64,000 nt of DNA, from assembly GCA_023382655.1 (NCBI GenBank), contig JAHDWK010000012.1, positions 1 through 64,000 on the forward strand. Direction: 5' to 3'. Positions 26,424 through 38,400 of the stretch are shown here, piece by piece. The position numbers and the translations under genes are program-made. The stretch comes from Anaerolineae bacterium (GTDB taxonomy: Bacteria > Chloroflexota > Anaerolineae > Promineifilales > Promineifilaceae). The notes below the pieces were generated by a model. The model had not been told where the DNA came from. It did no database searches and saw only the letters and a list, made by a program, of their open reading frames with translations. Positions within the stretch are counted from its first letter, which is position 1; the number at the start of each line of letters is the position of its first letter.

Positions 26424-26710
26424 GGAATGTAAATGGCTAAATCAACATTTGCCAGTTCTATCATGGGATCATCGAGTACTCGCTCAAGCAGGCTTGCGTC
26501 TACATCGGCAAACAAAGTAGAGAGACGGTGAACGGCCGCTAGAGCCTCGACCACATCTTCCGGCGTAGACGTGAGTTCCGGTACATCCACAGAGAGTTCT
26601 TGAACCAGGAGACGTTCGGCCACCTGCTCTAATGGTTTATTTTCTTGAGCGGCTCGTCTGGCGAGCATTTGATAAACATTATCTGAAATATGTATGATAT
26701 GTTGGTTCAT
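26420..26710 (-). CDS. Putative antitoxin of the PIN toxin
   Basis: A 96-residue protein with an N-terminal ribbon-helix-helix-like pattern (IIHISDNVYQMLARRAAQEN) and a C-terminal acidic helix region (DVVEALAAVHRLSTLFADVD) of the kind that wraps a PIN toxin. I do not recognise a named family; the call rests on size, position immediately before the PIN gene and the ATGA overlap. Such proteins usually bind their own promoter; the 48 bases upstream (26711-26758) would be the site. Confidence 0.65.
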   Translation of the reverse strand: MNQHIIHISDNVYQMLARRAAQENKPLEQVAERLLVQELSVDVPELTSTPEDVVEALAAVHRLSTLFADVDASLLERVLDDPMIELANVDLAIYIP

Positions 26711-26758
26711 GTTGTCACCTCTAAAAGCAACATATCACATCTGCTGCTGGAAAACAAT

Positions 26759-27169
26759 TCAAAGGCTGCTGTCCAGGTAAGCAAACCCTTCACATTCGAT
26801 CAGGGCGTCGGGTTGGAAGAAAGCGGTGACTTCAAAGAGGGCCATGGTCGGGTAGTAGTCGCCGAAGTAGCGTTTGTGGATATGGCCGAGTTCCCGCAGC
26901 TTGCTCACGTAATCGTCCCGGTCTTTGACAAAGATATTGAGCTTGACAATGTCCGTCATCTGCCCGCCCGCTGCGGCGACCACCGCTTGCAGGTTCTGCA
27001 ACACCTGTTCATATTGCGCCACCACATCACCAGGGGAAACGACACGGCCGTCCGCCCCCGTCGCGTCCTGCCCGGCCAAAAACAACACAGCCCCGCCGCT
27101 GCACAAAATGCCATGGTTAAAACCGCGCGGCGGGGGGAGGTGTGGGGGGTTGATGAGGTGTTTGGTCAT
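26759..27169 (-). CDS. RidA-family enamine/imine deaminase
   Basis: A 136-residue member of the YjgF/RidA family, small trimeric proteins that hydrolyse reactive enamines and imines. Conserved segments: LFLAGQDATGADGRVV, QYEQVLQNLQAVVAAAGGQM, DIVKLNIFVKDRDDY, and YYPTMALFEV. The usual arginine of the RidA active site (in an R.AV motif) is not obvious here, so it may belong to another Rid subgroup. Its neighbourhood with a 2-aminobenzoyl-CoA monooxygenase-like fusion suggests a role in removing the amino group as ammonia. The Azoarcus evansii 2-aminobenzoate clusters also encode such a protein, described there as a putative translation inhibitor. Confidence 0.88.
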   Translation of the reverse strand: MTKHLINPPHLPPPRGFNHGILCSGGAVLFLAGQDATGADGRVVSPGDVVAQYEQVLQNLQAVVAAAGGQMTDIVKLNIFVKDRDDYVSKLRELGHIHKRYFGDYYPTMALFEVTAFFQPDALIECEGFAYLDSSL

Positions 27170-27171
27170 AG

Positions 27172-27209
27172 TGAAAAGTGAGCAGTAGGCAGTTAGCAGT
27201 GAGCAGTGG
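27172..27209. repeat. Iterated-word repeat (AGTGAGCAGTAGGCAGT)
   Basis: AGTGAGCAGTAGGCAGTTAG and AGTGAGCAGTGG lie between ridA and the broken four-helix-bundle gene. Its complement-like partner stands on the far side of that gene at 27671-27719, so the pair brackets the pseudogene. Confidence 0.65.
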
Positions 27210-27216
27210 ATGGGTG

Positions 27217-27650
27217 TTAGTTGTCGGTGAAGTATTCGGGGTTTTGTTCGCGGATAGTTTTGGGTGGAGTATGGCAGAATAAGTGGGATTTATCCATCAT
27301 GCCGCCCAGCATCCGTCCGATTTCTTCGCACTTTTGGAGCAAATGATTGGCTTGCGTTTGGGTAATGTATTCACAATCAAGAGCAACTTCCAGCCAATGT
27401 TGTGTTTCTCTTTGCTCACCATCAGCATCGGTCAACTTACTGAGGAAATGGTTTTCATATTGCCGTTTGGCCCAGGCTTCAGCAATTGCGCCCCTATCGA
27501 ACGAGATGATCGGCGAATCTGGTCGGTCAAAGCGTACATTTCTTCACGAGGAAACTTCTTGCTCATTTCAAAAATCTCCCTGGTCAATTCCCTCGATTTA
27601 GTATAAACGATCAAATCTCGAAAATTCCCTGCATATGCTAACTTACCCAT
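27217..27650 (-). pseudogene. Frameshifted four-helix-bundle protein (rRNA intervening-sequence type)
   Basis: The first frame gives FRDLIVYTKSRELTREIFEM and QIRRSSRSIGAQ. The second resumes AEAWAKRQYENHFLSKLTDA followed by ETQHWLEVALDCEYITQ. Joined, this is the four-helix-bundle family also found within 23S rRNA intervening sequences. A single missing base around 27494-27500 (expected CAAATTGCTGAAG, observed CAATTGCTGAAG) explains the break. GGAGGTGAG precedes the ATG at 27650. The function of free-standing members is unknown. A sequencing error remains possible. Confidence 0.75.
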
Positions 27651-27670
27651 TCTCTCACCTCCTGGTCAAC

Positions 27671-27719
27671 CCGCTCACTGCTCACTGCCCACTGCCCACT
27701 GCTTACCGCTCACTACCCA
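27671..27719. repeat. Iterated-word repeat (CACTGCTCACTGCCCACTG)
   Basis: CTCACTGCTCACTGCCCACT is followed by GCCCACTGCTTACCGCTCAC and ACCCACT, in inverted orientation to the words at 27172-27209. It separates the pseudogene from the enoyl-CoA hydratase stop. Confidence 0.7.
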
Positions 27720-28511
27720 CTATCTTCCCACAAACTTCGGCACAGCCTTTTCCTTAAACGCCTCATAAAAAATGCGGTGGTCTTCGCCCATGAGCATCAG
27801 GGCTTGCGCCTGGGCTTCGGCTTCGATGGCCGAAGCCAGATCCATATGCCATTCGTTGTTGAGCATTCGTTTGGTCAGGCCCAGGGCAGTGGTGGGGCCA
27901 TTGGCGAGACGGGCCGCCCATTCTTGAGCGGTAGGGAGTAATGCTTCAGGGGTGGTGACTTTGTTGACCAGGCCGATGCGTTCGGCGTCTACGGCCGTGA
28001 CCTTATCCCCAAACAGCAATATCTCCATGGCCCGGCCCATACCCACCATGCGCGGCAGCAGGTAGGCCGCACCCATGTCCGCACCCGTCAGCCCCACGCC
28101 GGTAAAGAGGAAGCGGAAGCTGGCGGTTTCCGAGGCAATGCGCAAATCGGAGGCCAGGGCGATGACTGCACCTGCGCCCGCCGTTGTGCCATTTAAGGCG
28201 GCGATGATGGGCTTGTCCAGGCTGCGCATGTTAAAGACCACCGCCCCGGTCATGCGCGTAAAGTCGAGATGGGCCTTCACGTCCCGCGCCAACAGTTCAC
28301 CGATGATCTCATGCACATCCCCACCGGAGCAAAAAGCGCGACCCGCCCCGGTGAGAACGACCACCTTCACCGCATCGTCGGTGCGCAGCGCCTCCAGCAA
28401 ATCCCGGAACTGGGCGTAAATGTCAAAGGTCAACGCGTTTAGCACCTCTGCCCGGTTAAAGGTGATGGTGGCCACCCCTTCATGTACGTCGTAAAGAAAA
28501 TCGTATGTCAT
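27720..28511 (-). CDS. Enoyl-CoA hydratase/isomerase family protein
   Basis: A 263-residue crotonase-fold enzyme. Oxyanion-hole segments are AFCSGGDVHEII and NGTTAGAGAVIAL; the region around the usual second catalytic glutamate reads GLTGADMGAAYLLPRMVGMG. The GADMG form is shared with enzymes acting on ring-derived CoA esters, so a hydrolase or hydratase of an alicyclic CoA ester is plausible but unproven. It is divergent from the monooxygenase/reductase fusion across a 98-base gap that must hold both promoters. Confidence 0.9.
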   Translation of the reverse strand: MTYDFLYDVHEGVATITFNRAEVLNALTFDIYAQFRDLLEALRTDDAVKVVVLTGAGRAFCSGGDVHEIIGELLARDVKAHLDFTRMTGAVVFNMRSLDKPIIAALNGTTAGAGAVIALASDLRIASETASFRFLFTGVGLTGADMGAAYLLPRMVGMGRAMEILLFGDKVTAVDAERIGLVNKVTTPEALLPTAQEWAARLANGPTTALGLTKRMLNNEWHMDLASAIEAEAQAQALMLMGEDHRIFYEAFKEKAVPKFVGR

Positions 28512-28609
28512 CCTGTCCTCATCTGGTAGAATTGTTGCCGGGGTAAATGGATTGCATTTTGATGACGCTCGTCTTGAATAGACGCCATTTTAGCAAAAGA
28601 GATGGAACT

Positions 28610-30952
28610 ATGAAAATCAGCATCATTGGTGGCGGGCCGGGTGGCTTGTACACGGCCGTGCTCCTCAAAAAACAATGGCCTCAGGATGACATCACCGTCT
28701 ACGAACGCAACCGGCCTGATGACACCTTTGGTTTTGGCGTTGTCTTCTCCGATGAGACGTTGGGCATCTTCAAAGAGTACGACGCACCCTCTTACGAAGC
28801 TATCCGCCGCAACTTTGCCTATTGGGATGACGTGGAAATCCATTTCAAAGGGCAGACGTTCCGCTGCGCCGGGAACGGCTTTGCCGGTTGCTCGCGCCAA
28901 TCGCTGCTGCGGCTACTGCAAGAACGGTGCCGCGCATTGGGCGTGGCACTGTGTTTCCAATATGAATTTGAACCGGAGATGTTGGCCCAAGAGCCATTTG
29001 CCAGCAGTGACCTGATTGTGGCTGCCGACGGCATCAACAGCCGAATTCGGGAGGCGCACAAGGGGCATTTTGGCACGGCCGTAGAGCTACGCCAAGACTA
29101 CTTCTGCTGGCTAGGCTCCACCCGCGAACTGGATGCTTTTGAATACTTCTTCCGCGAGACCCCACACGGCCCCCTCGTCGCCCACTGTTATCAATACCAG
29201 CCGGGCATGTCCACCTGGGTCATCGAAATGCCGCCCCGTACCTACTTTGGCTACCGGTTCGACAAACGCAATGCCGAAGCGGGCGAACACATCCCCATCC
29301 TGGCCGATATCTTCGCCGCCGAATTAGACGGCCATGCGTTGCTAAACAACCGCTCCCTGTGGCGGCAGTTCCCCACCATCACCAACCAGACCTGGGTGAT
29401 GGGCAACGTGGTGCTGCTGGGCGACGCCAAAGCCACCGCCCACTACTCTATAGGCTCCGGCACCAAGCTGGCCATGGAAGACGCCATCTCCCTGCTGGAA
29501 TGTCTGCGACAGACCGGCACAGTGGCCGAGGCGCTGCGCCGTTACGACACCGACCGCCGCGAAGAGGTGGGCAAAACGCAGCACACGGCCGATGTTTCCC
29601 TGCGCTGGTTTGAGGCGCTGGAACGGCACTGGCCTCTCGACCCACCCCAATTCGCCTTTGGCGTTATGTCCCGCGCCAAGAGTATGACGTATGAAGAACT
29701 CCTGGTGCGGGACGAGGCGTTTGTGCGCCCGGTGCAACGCTGGTTTGTTAACCAAGTGCGCCGCCAGGGGTTTGACGTGGCCGAGGGCACACCACCCATG
29801 TTTACGCCGTTCCGCTTGCGGGAGATGGTGGTGCAGAACCGGGTGGTGGTGTCGCCGATGGCCCAGTACACGGCCGTAGACGGCATCCCCAACGACTGGC
29901 ATTTTGTCCATCTGGGCAGCCGCGCCATTGGCGGCGCGGGCTTACTCTTTGTGGAAATGACCTGCCCCGCCCCCGACGCCCGCATTACCCCCGGCTGCAC
30001 CGGCTTGTGGAACGATGAGCAATGTTTCCAATTCAAACGCATTGTGGATTTTGTCCATGCCCACAGCCGGGCCAAAATTTGTATGCAGCTGGGGCACGCC
30101 GGGCGCAAAGGCTCCGCCCAGGTTCTCTGGCAAGAGGCGGACAAACCGCTGCCCAACCCGGAGGATAACTGGCCGCTCGTTTCCGCTTCACCGCTGCCTT
30201 ACTACCCTGGCGAAAGCCAGACCCCACGTGAACTCAGCCGCACCGACATGGCGTGTATCATCGCCGACTTTGTCCGTTCCACCCGCTACGCCGAAGAAGC
30301 GGGCTTTGATATGCTCGAAATCCACATGGCGCACGGCTACCTGCTCGCCAGCTTCATTTCGCCGCTGACCAACCAGCGCGCGGACGAGTACGGCGGCCCG
30401 ATTGCGAACCGGCTGCGTTTTCCGTTGGAACTGTTTGCCGCCTGTCGCGCCGTCTGGCCCGCCCACAAACCGATGTCGGTGCGCATCTCTGCCTCTGACT
30501 GGACGCCTGGCGGCCTGACGGAAGAGGAATTGACGAAGCTGGCCTGGCTTTTCAAAGAAGCTGGGGTAGACCTGATGGATGTATCGAGTGGGCAGACGGT
30601 ACCAGAGCAGCAGCCGGTTTACGGCCGTATGTATCAAACCCCCTTCGCCGACCAGATACGCCACGAGGTAGGCATCGCCACCATGGCCGTGGGCGCCATT
30701 ACCACACCCGACCAGGTAAACACCATCCTGCTGCAAGGCCGCGCCGACCTGGTCGCCCTGGCCCGGCCCCATCTGTCCAATCCCTACTTCACCCTGCAAG
30801 CCGCCGCCCACTACAACTACCGGCCCCAACATTGGCCGGACCAATACCGCAGCGGCCAACGGCAGGCCTACCGCGAAGCCGAAAAAGCCCGCGCCGAGTG
30901 GCTGGAAAACCGGCGATTGTTGAAACCACCATCCCACAAGCCGAGTTCGTAG
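28610..30952 (+). CDS. 2-aminobenzoyl-CoA monooxygenase/reductase-like flavoprotein fusion
   Basis: A 780-residue fusion. Residues 1-390 are a class A FAD monooxygenase: IIGGGPGGLYTAVLL at 4-18, LIVAADGINSRIRE, and VVLLGDAKATAHYSIGSGTK. From about 397 the protein is an old-yellow-enzyme-type FMN reductase: MFTPFRLREMVVQNRVVVSP, QLGHAGRKGS, HMAHGYLLASFISPLTNQR, and a phosphate-binding C-terminus. This architecture and size (about 87 kDa) are those of 2-aminobenzoyl-CoA monooxygenase/reductase of Azoarcus evansii and of salicylyl-CoA 5-hydroxylases. An aryl-CoA ligase follows, and ridA, enoyl-CoA hydratase and acyl-CoA dehydrogenases lie nearby, favouring 2-aminobenzoyl-CoA. Salicylyl-CoA remains possible. 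ATG 28610 is preferred; the frame is open upstream without support. Confidence 0.88.
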   Translation: MKISIIGGGPGGLYTAVLLKKQWPQDDITVYERNRPDDTFGFGVVFSDETLGIFKEYDAPSYEAIRRNFAYWDDVEIHFKGQTFRCAGNGFAGCSRQSLLRLLQERCRALGVALCFQYEFEPEMLAQEPFASSDLIVAADGINSRIREAHKGHFGTAVELRQDYFCWLGSTRELDAFEYFFRETPHGPLVAHCYQYQPGMSTWVIEMPPRTYFGYRFDKRNAEAGEHIPILADIFAAELDGHALLNNRSLWRQFPTITNQTWVMGNVVLLGDAKATAHYSIGSGTKLAMEDAISLLECLRQTGTVAEALRRYDTDRREEVGKTQHTADVSLRWFEALERHWPLDPPQFAFGVMSRAKSMTYEELLVRDEAFVRPVQRWFVNQVRRQGFDVAEGTPPMFTPFRLREMVVQNRVVVSPMAQYTAVDGIPNDWHFVHLGSRAIGGAGLLFVEMTCPAPDARITPGCTGLWNDEQCFQFKRIVDFVHAHSRAKICMQLGHAGRKGSAQVLWQEADKPLPNPEDNWPLVSASPLPYYPGESQTPRELSRTDMACIIADFVRSTRYAEEAGFDMLEIHMAHGYLLASFISPLTNQRADEYGGPIANRLRFPLELFAACRAVWPAHKPMSVRISASDWTPGGLTEEELTKLAWLFKEAGVDLMDVSSGQTVPEQQPVYGRMYQTPFADQIRHEVGIATMAVGAITTPDQVNTILLQGRADLVALARPHLSNPYFTLQAAAHYNYRPQHWPDQYRSGQRQAYREAEKARAEWLENRRLLKPPSHKPSS

Positions 30953-31001
30953 TAGGCGATTTATCGCCTTTTTAGAGGGCGATAAATCGCCTACTACGAA
31001 C
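30945..31001. repeat. Palindromic repeat GTAGTAGGCGATTTATC, copy 2
   Basis: Perfect 24-base arms at 30945-30968 and 30978-31001 around a 9-base loop. The left arm reaches into the last codons of the fusion gene, so the repeat supplies part of its C-terminus (sequence PSS then stop). The CoA-ligase ATG follows 19 bases after the right arm. Same family as 8197-8250. Confidence 0.85.
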
Positions 31002-31019
31002 GAGAATGAGGAGATTCCC

Positions 31020-33790
<2,771 letters not shown>

Positions 33791-33805
33791 GCAAGATGAC
33801 TCTAG

Positions 33806-33837
33806 AGACCTGACAGGTTTTTGAACCTGTCAGGTCT
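33806..33837. terminator. Hairpin AGACCTGACAGGTT after pobA
   Basis: Perfect 14-base arms (33806-33819 and 33824-33837) with loop TTTG, 15 bases after the pobA stop and 13 before the next ATG. No T run follows. The plan matches the hairpin before secG and may be a dispersed repeat acting as a transcript end. Confidence 0.6.
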
Positions 33838-33850
33838 GAACGGTTACTAT

Positions 33851-35356
33851 ATGACCAACATTTGCCCCCAGTGCGGTAAAGGACAGCTCTATTTTTCCGG
33901 CGACGGCCGTGCCCGTGAATGTGAACGCTGCGGCCATCGCCTTCCCCTGACACCCCCCCGCCGTTCGGTACAGGATTTGCAGGAGTTGGCCGCTTATCAC
34001 ATTAACAGCGAACAACCCGACAACTACGGCCGTGCCGGGGTACGCCTGTTACTCTCGCAGGGCATCGCCGCCGCCAAAGAAGGCGACCTGGACGAAGCCT
34101 ACCACTACCTGGGGCGTGTGCTGCGCACCAACGCCGAAGATGCCGACAAAGCCAGAGCGTGGCTCTGGCTCAGCCAGACACTCGATGACCCGGCCGAAAA
34201 ACGACTCTGCCTGGAACAGGTGTTGGTGCTTGACCCCACGCATGGCACGGCGCGGCGCGGATTGGCCGTGTTAGACGGCCGTATCAATCCCCATGAGATC
34301 ATCAATCCTGACCAACTGGCCCGCGAAGTCAGCGACGAGCCGGTAGAAACACAAGCCGAACAGTTCACCTGCCCCCGCTGCGCCGGGCATATGAACTACA
34401 CCCCCGACGGCCGGGCGCTGGTGTGTGAATTTTGTATGTACCGGCAAGAAGTGGGTGGGGACGGCAAACCCGAAGCGGCTTCGGGCCGACCACAAACTGA
34501 CAGCCGTTTTGGTCAGGGCACGTTTGAACAAGAATTTACCGCCGCCATGGCCACTGCCAAAGGGCATGTACAGCCCATCCAGATGCGCGCCTTCCTCTGC
34601 CATAGCTGCGCCGTCGAATTTGTGCTGGCCCCCCAAACCATCTCCCTCACCTGCCCTTACTGCGACGCCGTCTACGTCACCGCCACCACCGAATCCCGCG
34701 AAATCATCCCGCCTCACGCCCTCATCCCCTTTGCCCGCTCCCTTGACGACGCCAAAACCGCCCTCCGCCGCTGGTTCCAACAACACACCATCGAACGGCC
34801 GCGCCTTTCCCACATCATCGGCATTTACCTGCCCGTGTGGACATTTGATGTGGGCGGCGAAGTCAAGTGGAGCGGCCTGGTCAAACGCGGCGATGACTGG
34901 GTAGCCGTGAACGGCAATCACCTCCCTTTTTATGATGACCTGCTGGTTTCCGCCACCCGCAAAACGCCAGAAACGCTCACCAAAGGATTCGCCGAATTCG
35001 ATCTGGCCGGACTGGTAGCCTATGATGCTCGCTATCTGGCCGACTGGCCGGCCGAACGCTACCAACTCCCTCTGGCCGACGCTTCGCTCATCGCCCGCAA
35101 AAAAGCATTGAAAGACATCCGGCAAAACGCCTACCGTTTTACCCAGGGCGAAATCATCCGTGATCTCCGCCTCAATTCCAGCGGGCTGATCATCGAATCG
35201 TATAAACACATTTTGCTGCCCCTGTGGGTGGCGCACTATCAGGTGGAAGGCACGGTGTATGATGTGGTCGTGAATGGGCAAAACGGCCGTGTCCACGGCG
35301 ACCGGCCCCAGGGCACAGTGGGCAAATTTTTGGCGCGGCTTTTGGGGAAAGAATAA
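33851..35356 (+). CDS. Zinc-ribbon protein with TPR-like segment
   Basis: A 501-residue protein with three zinc-ribbon motifs: CPQCGKG...CERCGH near the N-terminus, CPRCAGH...CEFCMY near 175-200, and CHSCAVE...CPYCDA near 250-280. Between the first two is a short repeat-like helical segment (YGRAGVRLLLSQGIAAAKEGDLDEAYHYLGRVL and following). The C-terminal 200 residues contain IIGIYLPVWTFDVGGEVKWSG and LLPLWVAHYQVEGTVYDVVV, a domain seen in other uncharacterised zinc-ribbon proteins. Function unknown. ATG 33851 is chosen because MTNICPQCGKG begins the ribbon. No membrane segment is evident. Confidence 0.75.
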   Translation: MTNICPQCGKGQLYFSGDGRARECERCGHRLPLTPPRRSVQDLQELAAYHINSEQPDNYGRAGVRLLLSQGIAAAKEGDLDEAYHYLGRVLRTNAEDADKARAWLWLSQTLDDPAEKRLCLEQVLVLDPTHGTARRGLAVLDGRINPHEIINPDQLAREVSDEPVETQAEQFTCPRCAGHMNYTPDGRALVCEFCMYRQEVGGDGKPEAASGRPQTDSRFGQGTFEQEFTAAMATAKGHVQPIQMRAFLCHSCAVEFVLAPQTISLTCPYCDAVYVTATTESREIIPPHALIPFARSLDDAKTALRRWFQQHTIERPRLSHIIGIYLPVWTFDVGGEVKWSGLVKRGDDWVAVNGNHLPFYDDLLVSATRKTPETLTKGFAEFDLAGLVAYDARYLADWPAERYQLPLADASLIARKKALKDIRQNAYRFTQGEIIRDLRLNSSGLIIESYKHILLPLWVAHYQVEGTVYDVVVNGQNGRVHGDRPQGTVGKFLARLLGKE

Positions 35357-35398
35357 GTGATTGCGTGATTGCGTAATTACCCAATTACGCAATTACCT
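35356..35398. repeat. Iterated-word hairpin (GTGATTGCGTGATTGCGTAAT)
   Basis: GTGATTGCGTGATTGCGTAA on the left pairs with TTACCCAATTACGCAATTAC on the right. It lies between the zinc-ribbon gene and the large cyclase gene and shares words with 21412-21458. Confidence 0.7.
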
Positions 35399-35426
35399 CT
35401 TTGTTCGGGGAGCAGTACGGGCAGTA

Positions 35427-38400
35427 ATGAACAGCACAGATTGGCTAAACCCGCATCGGGACAATGAAAGCACCCCGGCCATGCACGCCCAGGCGCGGCG
35501 GCTGGCTGCCTACCTGCCCATCACCCTCACCCGCCAGATTTTGGAAGAGGAACTGCCCCCACCCGGCACGGCCGTCTGGCTGAATGCCGCCACCCTCTTC
35601 TCTGACCTGTCCGGCTTCACCGGCATGACCGAAAGCCTGGCCCAGGCCGGGCCACGCGGCGCGGAAGAGCTAAACCGTGCCCTGCTGATGACCTTCACCG
35701 GCCTCATCAATGCCATCCACGATGCCGGTGGCGCCGTCGCCCACTTTCATGGCGATGCCATGCTCGTCTATTTTACCGACGACGACGGCTGTGCCGCTGC
35801 CCGCGCTCTGGCCTGTGCTACCTTCATGCAACAACTCATGCGCACCAGTCTGGCCCAAATTACCGCGCAACAACCCGGCCAGGAGACGGAGCCATTTACC
35901 CTCAACATCAAAATTGGCGTGGGTTACGGCCGTTGCCTGCAAACGATCGTCGGTCAATGGCCGGAAAGCCTGGAATTTGTGTTGGGTGGCACGGCCGTAG
36001 ACGAAGCCGCCACGGCCCAACGCCAGGCCACCACCGGGCAGGTAGTCGCCAGCCAGGCGGCGCTGTCTCAGGCTGGTTTGCCCGTTACCGCCCCCTTCCG
36101 GCCCGTCAATGAAACCGCCCCCGTGCCCCACGCCCGCGAAACCATCCACTGGCACGCCTACAACGCCGCCGCCGTGCAGCGCCTGTTGCAAATGGCCCCG
36201 GCCTTCATCCCCGCCCCCCTGGTGGAACGGTTGCAGCACCAGACCACCCGCTTTATTGCCGAGCATCGCGGCGTTACTTCGCTCTTTGTCCAGTTTGAGG
36301 GCATTGCCTTTGACGCCGACGATGTGGGTGAAAAATTGCAACATTATTATGAATGGGCGCGGCAAGTGGTGGCCCGTTTTGGGCCGCGCAACGGCCGTGT
36401 CAACCGTCTGCTCACCGGCGACAAAGGCTGCCTGTTGCACATCCTCTTTGGCGCGCCCACCGCCCCCGACGCCCCCGAACAGGCCATCCGCTGCGCCCTG
36501 GCTCTGCAACGTGAAAAACCCGCCTTCATCACCGGCCAACGCATGGGGCTGGCGGCTGGGCCGGCCTTTGCCACGGCCGTTGGCTCCCAAAACCGGCGCG
36601 AATACACGGCCGTCGGTCGCGTCGTCAACCTCTCCGCCCACCTCACTCTGCATTGCCCACCCGGCGGTGTGCTGGTAGACGAAAGCACCGCCAACCGCGT
36701 CTGGGAGCAGTTCCAATTTACCCCCCATACCGCCACCTCCCTCAAAGGGCAATCTGACTCCATTTCCACCTACCAGGTGGCCCAAGAACAGGCCACGCCC
36801 ACCCACTTTGCCGCCCGCTTTGCCCGCTGGCAAAAGCCGCCACCCGGCCGTGAGGCGGAATTGGCCGCACTGCGGCAGCGAATTGATGCCGCTCTGCGTG
36901 GTCATGGCGGGCTGCTGGCGCTCTCCGGGCCACACGGCGGCGGCATCCGTCCGCTGCTGGCCGACGCGGCCCGACGCTGGCTGGAAGCCGGTGGGCATGG
37001 CCTCTCCGGCATTTGCCAGCCCCACCTGGCCGACGTCCCGTTTGCCCCCTGGCAGACGATCTGGCGCGACTTTTTCAGCCTGACGCCCGACATGCCCCTG
37101 CCCGCCCAGGCCGCTCAGGTCAGGAGCGAAATCCGCACCCGGCTGCCGGGCTGGGCAGACGAAAGCCCGCTCTGGCTGGCGGCATTGGGTTTGCCGGTGG
37201 CCTCGCGGGAAACGGCAGACGACACGGCCGTGGCCCCCGGTGTGCGGCAGTTGTGGCTCTTTGCCCTCGTCCAACGCTGCCTGGCGCAATCTGCCCGGCA
37301 GCAACCATTACTCATCTTGCTGGAAGATGTGCAGTGGGCGGATGAAGCCAGCCGGGAACTGGCCGCCGCCATCGCCGCCCAGGCCGCCGATCTGCCGCTG
37401 CTGCTGGTGGTGACATACCGGCCCACCCCACCGTTTCACTTTCCGGCGCTGCACCACCCCACCACCGGCCACATCACCCTGGCCGATTGGTCGGCTGTGC
37501 AGGCGCGAGCGGTGGTACAACGTCGCCTGGGTCACAGCGACCTGCCCTTGCTGCTGGAAATGCGGCTCGGTTTGCTGGACCAAAACGGCCGTGACACCGA
37601 CCGGGTAGACCCGCTCTTCCTGGAAGAATCGCTCAAGCTGATCCTGGCGGCCGATGTGTTGCAGTTCAATGATGACGGCCGTGTGCAGGTGGACGAGGCG
37701 CGGCTGGCCGAATTGCCCATCCCCAACACCATCACCGCGCTGCTGCAAACACGGTTAGATACGCTGTCGGCGGGCGCCTACAACCTGCTGCAAATAGCCG
37801 CCGTCATCGGGCATGAATTTTCGTTGGAATTGCTGACGGCCGTCAGCCCTGGCCTGTCACAACCCGATGTGCTTGAGCTTTTGCCTGAACTGATGGCGGC
37901 TGACCTGGTGCAAACGGTGATGGGTGGGGAGTATCCCGTTTTTATGTTCCCACACACACTGCTGCCGGAAGTAATTTACCGCAACCTGCCCTATGCCCGC
38001 CGCCAGGCGTTACATCTGGCCATCGCCGAACGTCTGGCAACCACCATGCCAGATGGCGCCGGCCACACCATCTACCCCCTGCTGGCGCACCATTACGGGC
38101 AGGCCGCAGCCCATGAAAAGGGGCTGCATTATGCCCTGGCCGCCGCCCAAAACGCCGCCGCCCTCTATGCCAATCGCGCCGCCGCCGGTTTTTACCGGCA
38201 GGCAATTAACCATATGCAGGCGTTGGGCATGGCGGGCCGGGTGGAAACGGCCGTAACCATTCTCACCGCCCAGGCCGAAGCGCACCTGCGGTTGGGTGAA
38301 CTGGAGGAGGCGGCCAAAGCCACCGCCGCCGCGTTGAGCATCACCGGCTCTCTGGCCACACGGCCGGAATTATTGAACCTGCTGGCGGAAATTGGGTTGG

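Noticed and set aside
28610..30952. Two separate genes (monooxygenase and old yellow enzyme) rather than one fusion
   Set aside because: The frame is continuous through the linker near residue 397, and fused enzymes of this size are known.
35670..37304. A 544-codon open frame on the minus strand opposite the large cyclase gene, and a similar 373-codon frame at 34271-35392 opposite the zinc-ribbon gene
   Set aside because: Both are glycine/arginine-rich mirror images of well-recognised proteins in GC-rich DNA, lack family motifs and have no ribosome site.
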